From positions 16,870-80,869 of the forward strand of contig JAVHLR010000001.1 of NCBI GenBank assembly GCA_031082005.1: a stretch of DNA of 64,000 nt. Reading direction: 5' to 3'. Position 1 is the first letter of the stretch; every line of letters begins with the position of its first letter. The translations under genes and the position numbers were made by a program. Positions 1 to 6,667 of the stretch are shown piece after piece. Below the pieces are notes generated by a model that was given only the letters and a program-made list of their open reading frames with translations, had not been told where the DNA came from and ran no database searches. Source of the stretch: Patescibacteria group bacterium (GTDB taxonomy: Bacteria; Patescibacteriota; Patescibacteriia; 2-12-FULL-60-25).

Positions 1-202
1 ACAGGGGCGGCTTGTGTTGGGACTTGCGAACGGGTCCGTGGGCTTGCGCGGGATCGAACGGAAGGTCGATGACCACGCATTCGAGCGGACCTCCGCAATC
101 GTCCTCTGTGATCTCGATGAGCGCACCGCTGAGCCCGCTGGCAGGAGACAGGGGCGGCTTGTGTTGGGACTTGCGAACGGGTCCGTGGGCTTGCGCGGGA
201 TC
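1..202. repeat. In-frame direct repeat, 55 bp copies at 1-55 and 148-202
   Basis: Bases 1-55 and 148-202 are identical and the period of 147 bp is a multiple of three, so the repeat lies in phase within the partial minus-strand gene. The left copy may extend beyond the window. Perfect identity suggests a recent duplication or ongoing tandem repeat variation. Confidence 0.9.
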
Positions 203-211
203 ATGGGTCAT
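1..211 (-). CDS. Partial repeat protein, N-terminal 70 codons, truncated by window edge
   Basis: The reading frame starts at ATG 211-209, six bases after a strong ribosome site (GGAGGAAG, 222-215), and runs off the left edge of the window. The visible part contains the stretch DPAQAHGPVRKSQHKPP twice, 49 residues apart, because 147 bp are duplicated in frame. Between the copies is an acidic segment (EITEDDCGGP). I do not recognise a family. The next gene upstream on the same strand (314-580) is about 100 bp away, so this could be the end of the same transcription unit as the sigma-like gene. The start is well supported; the function is unknown. Confidence 0.6.
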   Translation of the reverse strand, partial: MTHDPAQAHGPVRKSQHKPPLSPASGLSGALIEITEDDCGGPLECVVIDLPFDPAQAHGPVRKSQHKPPL

Positions 212-313
212 GGTCTTCCTCCATGCGGGTATCCCGCTGGAGGTGCGGGAGTTGAGCGCCTTCGGGGCGACCTCCCGCGAATGTACAAAATGCAATCGGT
301 CGAAGCCAGAGCC

Positions 314-580
314 TCATTGCCCTCGCCTCGACCGGTTCCCCTCCTCGAACCGCCGATAGAGCTTGGCCGAGGCGACAACGGTCTGGAAGTCGTCCGCGGA
401 TAGCTGGATCAGCCGTTCGACGAGGTCGAACACGGCATTGCTGGGAAGAGACGTTTCAGCATCTGTCCCCACTACACCATTGAATGAACGTCTCTTTGTA
501 CCACCTTTCCTTACATCTGTCAAGAAGACGAGGGTTTTCGCTGGGTTGAGCGGCGGGGAGGGGGTTCGGGAGCCGCTCAT
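314..580 (-). CDS. Small hypothetical protein downstream of the sigma-like gene
   Basis: An 88-residue frame starts at ATG 580-578, with AGGTGG about seven bases upstream. A GTG at 589 is an alternative. It begins 18 bases after the stop of the sigma-like gene at 599, so the two are probably co-transcribed. The N-terminal half is basic and low in complexity. The C-terminal half (FDLVERLIQLSADDFQTVV and following) reads like a regular amphipathic helix pair. No family recognised. A small partner next to a sigma factor could be an anti-sigma or co-regulator, but nothing in the sequence shows this. Confidence 0.5.
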   Translation of the reverse strand: MSGSRTPSPPLNPAKTLVFLTDVRKGGTKRRSFNGVVGTDAETSLPSNAVFDLVERLIQLSADDFQTVVASAKLYRRFEEGNRSRRGQ

Positions 581-598
581 GCGAACCACCTGGCGGAG

Positions 599-1258
599 CT
601 AGGCGGCGTCGACAGGATCTGCCCGGAGTTGGCGCGCCAAACGCGCCACGAGATCGTGGTGACGCTTCTTGAGAGCATCTCGACTATCGCCGAGGTCTCG
701 AGCGATGTCCTCGTACGGCTCGTCTTCCAAGCGACGAAGGATGAGTTCCTTGTCACGGGGCTTGAGCGCGTGAACGGCTGCCACGAGGCGACGGAGGTTT
801 TCGGCTCGATCGGCTGCTTCGTCAGGCATCCAGCCGGGGTCCGCGACGCCCTCGAGGATATCGGCCTCGGTGGTCGGTTCAAGGGTGACACGGAGTTGCT
901 CTGCACGAGCGGTGGCGAGACGCCATGTCGTGCGTTGCGCAACGCGGAACACGAACCCGGAGACATTGCTTGTCCAGACCTTGCCTTCCTGCACGGCCCG
1001 GAAAAACTGCTCCCACGCTGTTGCGAGGATCTCGGCATAGAGATCAGCGTCCTCCAGCAAGGCTCGACGCACGGCTGTCATGCCGGGAGTCCTGCCCCGC
1101 AATCCCGACGAGCCGTGACCCCCGCCGCTTGCGCCGCTGGGTAGCCCCATCGTCCAGATGACTTGAGTAACCATGAGTCCGATGCGGGCTTGGTTGGCGT
1201 TCCAAAACGACTGCGCTCCCTCTAGCGACAGGAACTGCGGGACGTTCGAGTTCGACAC
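599..1258 (-). CDS. Sigma-70-family (ECF-like) RNA polymerase sigma factor
   Basis: The protein has 219 residues. The start is GTG 1258, behind GGAGGTGAGAGCAA. Residues about 70-120 (alternating helices with a YAEILATAWEQFF core) fit sigma region 2. The C-terminal 60 residues, with LKPRDKELILRRLED and YEDIARDLGDS, fit the region 4 helix-turn-helix that reads the -35 element. A Gly/Ser-rich insert sits near residues 43-58. ECF sigma factors normally direct a small regulon and are held by an anti-sigma factor; no clear anti-sigma is adjacent. Since the ubiquitin-like operon diverges from this gene, it may be a target, which is inference. It could also be a sigma-like DNA-binding protein without polymerase function. 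Confidence 0.75.
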   Translation of the reverse strand: MSNSNVPQFLSLEGAQSFWNANQARIGLMVTQVIWTMGLPSGASGGGHGSSGLRGRTPGMTAVRRALLEDADLYAEILATAWEQFFRAVQEGKVWTSNVSGFVFRVAQRTTWRLATARAEQLRVTLEPTTEADILEGVADPGWMPDEAADRAENLRRLVAAVHALKPRDKELILRRLEDEPYEDIARDLGDSRDALKKRHHDLVARLARQLRADPVDAA

Positions 1259-1646
1259 TTGCTCTCACCTCCGTGGATTCTTCGAAGGAAATGCGATCTC
1301 GGCGTCGGTAGCCGTTCCACGTAGGTTCTCTGTCGTGCCCTATGTCCCTTCCCTGATCGTTGCCTCCTTGTGGAGGGCTCTTCGCCCTCACGAACTGATC
1401 ATGCACCCGAGCAAGGCGCCGTTACAATCCAGATCGAGATTTTTTTTTGCGAGACCAGCCCGTGTCATGCCGCATCGCGTTGCTGCTGTGTGGAGGGTGC
1501 GCTGCGTCACGCCCGCTGGAGGGCTCGATGCTCGATGGCTTCCGTGTGCCGCGCGGTAACCGTCGGTGGCAGCCATGCATGGTCTCGGCAGGCACAGGTG
1601 CCCCGGACCCAGCGGGGGGTCGCAGGAGAGGTCGGAGGATCGGCGC
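1259..1646. other. Divergent intergenic region, sigma-like gene / membrane protein gene
   Basis: About 390 bp separate the minus-strand sigma-like gene from the plus-strand membrane protein gene. A run of nine T lies at 1440-1448. I see no confident promoter hexamers, tRNA or further gene; it must hold promoters for both directions. Confidence 0.5.
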
Positions 1647-2078
1647 ATGCCAGAGCCGTACTACACGCCACCGTTGGAGGCTGCAATGTACTGCCCCGGC
1701 CAGCGGTCAGCGACCACCACGGTCACGCCGCAGACCGGCCAATCGACTGGCGGCCTCGTAGTAGACGAATCCGCGGCGTTCGCGACCGCGACTGGCGTCG
1801 TCGGGTTCCTCCTCGGGATCCTTGCCGCGTGGCTTTGGCGTTGGATGCACGAGTGGAGGTTCACCGGGTTCGTACCTCTCACCAAGGTTCCTAGGGAGCC
1901 AGTTGCCGCGTTTCTGCCGCGTAGGGTCGCGACTGCAGACCTTCTCGAGGATGACGACGAGAGAGACGACGCTTTCACACCTCTCCGCGAAGATGGGGAG
2001 ACGCCCAAGCGGCGCTCTCCCCCTTGCTGGTTCTGCGGGCTGCCGAAAGACATAGGAAATCACGACCAGTGCTCGTGA
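1647..2078 (+). CDS. Small single-span membrane protein with F-x-P-L motif and Cys/His tail
   Basis: The start is ATG 1647 with GGAGG eight bases upstream, giving 143 residues. One hydrophobic span (FATATGVVGFLLGILAAWLW, about residues 45-65) is followed by basic residues, suggesting an N-out, C-in single-pass protein. The cytosolic part carries DERDDAFTPLRED, matching motifs in the E2-like protein (3870-4580) and in two other small membrane proteins (6205-6657, 13567-13737). The C-terminus has CWFCGLPKDIGNHDQC, a possible zinc site. It lies just upstream of the E1 gene on the same strand, so it may belong to the same operon. A membrane target or anchor for the ubiquitin-like system is my inference. 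Confidence 0.65.
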   Translation: MPEPYYTPPLEAAMYCPGQRSATTTVTPQTGQSTGGLVVDESAAFATATGVVGFLLGILAAWLWRWMHEWRFTGFVPLTKVPREPVAAFLPRRVATADLLEDDDERDDAFTPLREDGETPKRRSPPCWFCGLPKDIGNHDQCS

Positions 2079-2202
2079 CGCCGCACCGCGATGGTGCATG
2101 GGTACGGGAAAGGGCGCAGAGACCACCGCCGTGGACGACGAGCGGTGGGGCATTCTACGCGCCAACCGATCGCCAGCGCTATGGCGACAAGTGGAGGACG
2201 GT

Positions 2203-3510
2203 ATGCAATCGATGAACGGAAGCGACATGTGGAGCCGCGAGAAACTCGCAGGATATGACCCGGAAAAGCTCAGGAACGCGATCTTGGCACTCGATGGCGC
2301 AGGCGCAGCATGTAACAACATCGCATTCAACCTGTGTCTCTCGGGAGTGCGTGAGCTCCGCGTTGTGGATTTCGACACCGTCGAGGTCTCCAACTTGACG
2401 AGGTCATACTTCTTCAAGAAAGAGCGTCTCGCGGAAGGCAAGAAGCGCTACAAGGCGCGTGAGGTCGCCATCGGCGCTTTGACCTTGTCGTACGCCGAAG
2501 ACCCAATCGTTCGCTACGCGGTCGCCCGCGTCGAGGCTCTTGGACTCGGGGCACTTCTAGGCGCAAAGGTCGTTGTCTCCGCAGTTGATTCCTTCGGCTC
2601 ACGAGCGTGGCTCGCGAAGGCGACGCGCCTTCTGCGCATTCCCATGATCGAGGTGGGATTCACTGCATCGCAGGCGCACCTGTCGGTCTACCCCAACAAA
2701 GCCGAGGACGAGCCTTGCTGGCGCTGCGCGCATCCGAACGCAGAACCCGAAGGGATCTCCTGTACGGCATACGCGAGGGCGGTAGTCGAGCAAGGGATGA
2801 GTCCGGCAACCCAGACCGTCGCGGCCACAGTGGGCGCGCTCGCGGCAGAAGCGTGCATCCAAGCGCTGCATGGCGAGTTCCCCTTGGGAGGCAAGCTCCT
2901 CGTCCTCGACATCAGGACGGGCAAGTCCACCACGATCAACCTCACGGCGGATCCCGAATGCGCGAATGGGCATCGGTCGCTTGCACGCATCGACGATCTC
3001 GATGTTTCGGCCGATGAGCCCCTGCGCAGGGTCTTCGAGGTCACGGGGGCGGAGATGTCATCCCCCATCGCGCATCTGCCGTTCCCGTTCGTCATTGAGG
3101 CTCCGTGCGTGAATTGCGGTGCAAGGATACCGATCATGCAGCCCGCGTACGCAGTCCGGGAAGCGCCATGCTGCAAGCAATGCCCCGGCTCGCCGCCCAA
3201 AGCGCCGGCGCCGCTCAACTCCGTGTCGCTCGTCGCAGCGGACAGCCGCCTTGCGACGACGAGGCTGAAGAAGCTCGGACTGGGACCGAGTGCGATCTTC
3301 GACGTGGAGGACGGTGTGAGCGGCGAAATTCGCACCTTCCGCCTCGCGGGGACCACGGACGACATCTACACGACCCTGCGGAGGAAGGAACGCCGCGTCA
3401 GCGATGCCGCTCCCGATGCCTCGTCACCTGCTGATGCCTCAGCGGCCGAGGCAGATGCCGCACTGGACGCGGTGATTGAAGCGGATGAGCACGACCTCCC
3501 GTGCTTCTGA
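2203..3510 (+). CDS. E1-like ubiquitin-activating enzyme (ThiF/MoeB superfamily)
   Basis: An E1/ThiF enzyme would adenylate the C-terminus of a ubiquitin-like protein. With start ATG 2203 (GGAGG site six bases before) it has 435 residues; an earlier ATG at 2098 is possible. The Rossmann loop DGAGAACNN (31-39) departs from the usual GxGxxG by lacking the last Gly. Then come D56 and D58 (VVDFD), and N64/R67 in SNLTRS, all typical of the adenylation site. CWRC (C172, C175) and C187 in GISCTAYA follow, then a conserved-looking helix (TQTVAATVGALAAEA); C187 is a candidate thioester Cys. A second treble-clef-like Cys set (CVNC and CCKQC) sits near residue 305. The tail is acidic. It is followed 80 bp later by the ubiquitin-like gene. 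Confidence 0.88.
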   Translation: MQSMNGSDMWSREKLAGYDPEKLRNAILALDGAGAACNNIAFNLCLSGVRELRVVDFDTVEVSNLTRSYFFKKERLAEGKKRYKAREVAIGALTLSYAEDPIVRYAVARVEALGLGALLGAKVVVSAVDSFGSRAWLAKATRLLRIPMIEVGFTASQAHLSVYPNKAEDEPCWRCAHPNAEPEGISCTAYARAVVEQGMSPATQTVAATVGALAAEACIQALHGEFPLGGKLLVLDIRTGKSTTINLTADPECANGHRSLARIDDLDVSADEPLRRVFEVTGAEMSSPIAHLPFPFVIEAPCVNCGARIPIMQPAYAVREAPCCKQCPGSPPKAPAPLNSVSLVAADSRLATTRLKKLGLGPSAIFDVEDGVSGEIRTFRLAGTTDDIYTTLRRKERRVSDAAPDASSPADASAAEADAALDAVIEADEHDLPCF

Positions 3511-3589
3511 TTCCCGTAACAAGCCCGTAATTCGCGACATGGATGTGAGTGAGACCGACAGAGAGCCGGTCACAAACAGGAGACTGGAT

Positions 3590-3859
3590 ATGGCAACCAA
3601 CGGAAACAACATCGAAGTCGAATTTGCACATCCCCACAAGAGCAACTTGTTCAAGGCCGGAATCGGCAAGGGCACCACCGGAGCCCAGGCCATCGAGAAC
3701 CTCGTATCGCAGGGATTCCTCGAGAAGCCCGCGAGGAAGGACCAGTACCTCCTTACGGTTCAGTCGACGAACACCAACATTCCGCCCTCGCACGCGATCG
3801 CAGACTACGCCAAAGACGGCGACGTGATCGCCATCGTCTCTCCGGGCATCGGCGCATAG
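3590..3859 (+). CDS. Ubiquitin-like beta-grasp protein
   Basis: This 89-residue protein starts at ATG 3590 with AGGAG eight bases upstream. It lies between E1-like and E2-like genes, ten bases before the latter, which is the usual place for the modifier. The pattern of short strands (IEVEFAH, YLLTVQST, DVIAIVSPG) with one central helix (GAQAIENLVSQ) fits a beta-grasp fold. The C-terminus is PGIGA: one penultimate Gly followed by Ala, not Gly-Gly. If the Gly is the conjugated residue, the terminal Ala would have to be removed, and the adjacent JAMM protease could do this (inference). It might instead act without conjugation, for example as a sulfur carrier. Confidence 0.75.
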   Translation: MATNGNNIEVEFAHPHKSNLFKAGIGKGTTGAQAIENLVSQGFLEKPARKDQYLLTVQSTNTNIPPSHAIADYAKDGDVIAIVSPGIGA

Positions 3860-3869
3860 GGACTCCGCC

Positions 3870-4580
3870 ATGCAGCCTGCCACCCGCAACTTGCTCCGTA
3901 GCCGGCTCGCCCTAGATTACCAGGTAGCGAGTCGGCTGCGGGCTCCGGCCCTCAAGTCCGTCAGAGCTTTCGCTTCCGCGGAGCAGGTTCCGCGTAGGCG
4001 CGAAGTAACACCCGAGGAGGGCGAACGCGGGTTCGCGACCGTCTACCTCGTCGAATACGGCTTCCGCATGCTCAAGGGCCCCGGCGAATACGTGGATGGG
4101 GCCGTCGTGAGATTCGACCTCTTGGCCCATGGGGGATACCCGCGGACCGAGCCCAGGGTGCAGGTCGTGTCGCAGCCCTTGCCCTGGAGCCCGCACGTCG
4201 CACAGCCCGCTGGCGTGTTCTGCATCGGAGAGATCTGGAAGGAGAGACAGGGGCATATGCTCCTGGGCGGTCTCATCATCCATACGATGCGCGTTCTGAA
4301 TTGCGACGAGAAGGACCGCGGCGGGGGCTACGTTGGATACAGCCCTGCAGCGATCGGCTACTGGCGCGAGGTACTGAAGCGCCAACCCGTGAACCCGGAC
4401 CTCGAATACCCGCTCCTGCCGCCTGACGTGGCTTACGGCATCGAGGACCCGAACTCGGCTTTCGTGCCCATCGGAGGCGGCTTCGAGGCGCGCGGCACCG
4501 CCGGGCCGGGCAATGAGAGCGGTTTCGTGTGCCTCACACCGGAGGCAGCTGACAACGGCTTCACGCCCATCGGAGGGTGA
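3870..4580 (+). CDS. E2-like ubiquitin-conjugating protein with motif-bearing tail
   Basis: The 236-residue protein has the E2 layout: N-terminal helix, meander strands, YPRTEP (90-95, equivalent to the YPxxPP turn), SPHV before the active site, and GVFCIGE with Cys118 as the candidate thioester residue. Then come a helix (GGLIIHTMRVLN) and a YWREVL helix like the C-terminal E2 helices. The last 55 residues are not E2 fold. They carry NSAFVPIGGG and DNGFTPIGG, plus a related ESGFVCL, matching motifs in three small membrane proteins of this element. Stop and next start are within 5 bp of the JAMM gene. E2 activity is inferred from fold and neighbours. Confidence 0.82.
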   Translation: MQPATRNLLRSRLALDYQVASRLRAPALKSVRAFASAEQVPRRREVTPEEGERGFATVYLVEYGFRMLKGPGEYVDGAVVRFDLLAHGGYPRTEPRVQVVSQPLPWSPHVAQPAGVFCIGEIWKERQGHMLLGGLIIHTMRVLNCDEKDRGGGYVGYSPAAIGYWREVLKRQPVNPDLEYPLLPPDVAYGIEDPNSAFVPIGGGFEARGTAGPGNESGFVCLTPEAADNGFTPIGG

Positions 4581-4582
4581 AG

Positions 4583-5524
4583 ATGAACAACTCGATCCAG
4601 AGGGTACGCGACAACCAGGACTACTCGTTCGTCGCGCTCGGCGTCCGAGAACCGAAGGTACACGAGATCGACCGACGTGAGGCGCGGTCACAGGTCAGGG
4701 TGTTCCGCTCCCGAGACGGCTTCGAGGCTGCCTTCCGGGAAACCGTGGTGGAGCGGTGCCGCGAGTTTGCGCGCAACGCCGCGCCGAACGAGTGGTACGG
4801 CGTCCTTCTGGGCAGGCAATGCAAGGACGACGGGGGCAGGCATGTGGTCGTCGAAGGGATCGTTCCTGACCCGGATTGCCTGGCCGGCCCCGGATACTTC
4901 GAAACCACACCCGAGTCCGAACTGCGCACACGGATGACGTCCGACGCGCTCTTCCCGGACTGTGTGCTCTTGGGCTGGGTGCACTCCCATCCACACGGGA
5001 ACGCCCGGTTCTCGAGCGTGGATCGGCAGAACCAGACGCAGTGGACGGCACCTGACAGCCTCGGTGCCGTGATCGAGCCCTACGGAGACGGGGACGTGAG
5101 CGTGTACCGCGGGCCGCAAGCGGAACCACTCGAGGAGGTCGAAGACACGGTCGTGGATCTTGCGGCGCCTGCAGCCGATGCGACTCCATCGCCCGCGTTT
5201 CCTCCGATCCGGGCACGGACGGTTCACGAGACTGCCTCCGGCGATCCTGCGAGCATGGGGCTCGCCGCCCAGATGGGTGCAGCCTTGCTCGGAATCGTGT
5301 GCATCGTGGCGGTGCTCTCCGGCGTTTTGGCCCTCCGCCGAACAGCCACACTATCGTCGCGTGTGCTCGAGCTCGAGGCCGAAGTCGGGAGACAGTCGGA
5401 GCCGTTCGTGTCAACGATCCACGTGGTCGGGCCGTCGGAACACCTGGATCCGGTCGGTCGCGTGTGCGTCGACAACCCGCCAGCGGTCCCCGAGACACTG
5501 GTCTGCGAGTCGACGATAAAGTAG
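4583..5524 (+). CDS. JAMM/MPN metalloprotease with C-terminal membrane anchor (deubiquitinase-like)
   Basis: The start is ATG 4583, six bases after GGAGG. A GTG at 4577 overlapping the E2 stop is an alternative. The JAMM zinc site is complete: E70 before YGVLLG, H134-S-H136-P, Ser 144/145 and D147, with exactly ten residues between the second His and the Asp. Members of this family cleave ubiquitin-like conjugates or mature the modifier. After the catalytic domain, residues about 230-255 form one membrane span (AALLGIVCIVAVLSGVLAL). A short coiled coil (LELEAEVGRQ) and a 45-residue tail follow. A C-terminal membrane anchor puts deconjugation at the membrane, in line with the small membrane proteins nearby. 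AFPPI near residue 210 resembles the shared motif. Confidence 0.87.
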   Translation: MNNSIQRVRDNQDYSFVALGVREPKVHEIDRREARSQVRVFRSRDGFEAAFRETVVERCREFARNAAPNEWYGVLLGRQCKDDGGRHVVVEGIVPDPDCLAGPGYFETTPESELRTRMTSDALFPDCVLLGWVHSHPHGNARFSSVDRQNQTQWTAPDSLGAVIEPYGDGDVSVYRGPQAEPLEEVEDTVVDLAAPAADATPSPAFPPIRARTVHETASGDPASMGLAAQMGAALLGIVCIVAVLSGVLALRRTATLSSRVLELEAEVGRQSEPFVSTIHVVGPSEHLDPVGRVCVDNPPAVPETLVCESTIK

Positions 5525-5557
5525 GGGGAAGGCTGAGCTGAGAGCTGAAGAAAGCCT

Positions 5558-5971
5558 TCACCAGCTGGCAAGAAACTCGGCTTCGGCGGCAGGGTCAAGC
5601 GTGCGGGGCGACTGATCGAAGCGGCCGTTCGGCCACTCTGCCCGCCACACGGGCAGCAGCTTGTCGAGCCGGAGGCCGGGATCCTTCGCATGCGCATCCT
5701 CGAAGAGGTACACGCACTGCGCGTCCGGCCGACCCTGCGGATCGTCGTTCGGCTGCTTCCAGTCCGTCTGGAGCTTTGCGTGAGCGACGATGCGTCCCTT
5801 GAAGTGGAAGACGACAAGCGTTCCTGCCGACGTGTCGCGTGCGATGTAGTTGTCGCGACCGTAGACGTAGAACTTGCCAGGCGGGTTCCTGCGCGGCAGC
5901 TCTTCGAGGAAGAACTCCGCGACGCCGAATCCGTCGAGGACCTTCTCGTTCAGGGGCATGGATTTCGCCAT
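5558..5971 (-). CDS. Hypothetical protein, possible PUA/EVE-like beta barrel
   Basis: A 137-residue frame starts at ATG 5971 and lies opposite in strand to the ubiquitin-like operon, converging with it (34 bp between stops). The core (FYVYGRDNYIARDTSAGTLV, then FHFKGRIVAHAKL) resembles the pattern of PUA, ASCH and EVE-type small barrels, where a turn precedes 'vvf..g.iva.A'. This likeness is by eye only. No ribosome site is obvious at this start; the frame stays open upstream to 6121. Function unknown. Confidence 0.5.
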   Translation of the reverse strand: MAKSMPLNEKVLDGFGVAEFFLEELPRRNPPGKFYVYGRDNYIARDTSAGTLVVFHFKGRIVAHAKLQTDWKQPNDDPQGRPDAQCVYLFEDAHAKDPGLRLDKLLPVWRAEWPNGRFDQSPRTLDPAAEAEFLASW

Positions 5972-6204
5972 TGCGAGAGACGATAGCCGAGGTGCGGTAG
6001 CCGGATCAATCCGAAGGTTCGGTTTCTCGACAGAGCTCCTGACACCGTCGGATACCCCAGGGCTGGACCGCTCGACGGCGAGCGGCGTGTAACGCGAAGG
6101 CGTCAGTCGACATGGAGACATCGTGCGAAGTCGGGTCGCTACTCCAAACCGGTGAAGCTCGGTCGAAGCGTGGCCTCAACAGTTGCGGACAGAAGGAGGA
6201 ACAA

Positions 6205-6657
6205 ATGGAACTCATCACATTGGCAATCGGAGCAGCGATTCTTGTCGGCCTTGGGGCGTTCTTCGTGAAGCACCTCGGCTGGCCCCGGGACATCGCCGGC
6301 ATGGTCAAGTGGGGACTCGTACTCGTGCTCTCGGCGGTCCTTTTCGTAGGGATCCCAGATCTCATCCGGCAGTTCCCGACGGGCGCAATTCCAGCGGTCA
6401 ACGTCGGCGCGGTAGTCTTCGCGCTCGCCTTCCTTGCCCTCGCGGCCATCGGCTACTGGGGCTGGGCGAACGAGGTGGGGAAGCGCGAGAAGCGGCGGCT
6501 ATTCGAAGACCGCGCGCGGTCGCTGCCCCGCCGACGCCTGCCGCCGCCAGCACCGCGAACAGCACCGATTCACGCACACGATGAGCAAGGGTTCCATCTG
6601 CAAGACGACCAGGCGTTCACCCCGCTCGGCGGCGAGAACGGCAACGGTGTGGAGTAG
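6205..6657 (+). CDS. Three-span membrane protein with C-terminal F-x-P-L-G-G motif
   Basis: The start is ATG 6205 behind AAGGAGG, giving 150 residues. Three hydrophobic spans are visible: LITLAIGAAILVGLGAFFV, WGLVLVLSAVLFVGIP and NVGAVVFALAFLALAAIGYW. A basic, proline-rich linker and an acidic tail containing LQDDQAFTPLGGEN follow. That tail repeats the motif of the E2-like protein (DNGFTPIGG) and of two other membrane proteins here. It sits 10 bp upstream of the TraG/HerA-type ATPase gene, so it may act with that ATPase at the membrane. No named family recognised. Confidence 0.7.
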   Translation: MELITLAIGAAILVGLGAFFVKHLGWPRDIAGMVKWGLVLVLSAVLFVGIPDLIRQFPTGAIPAVNVGAVVFALAFLALAAIGYWGWANEVGKREKRRLFEDRARSLPRRRLPPPAPRTAPIHAHDEQGFHLQDDQAFTPLGGENGNGVE

Positions 6658-6667
6658 GAGGTAAGCC

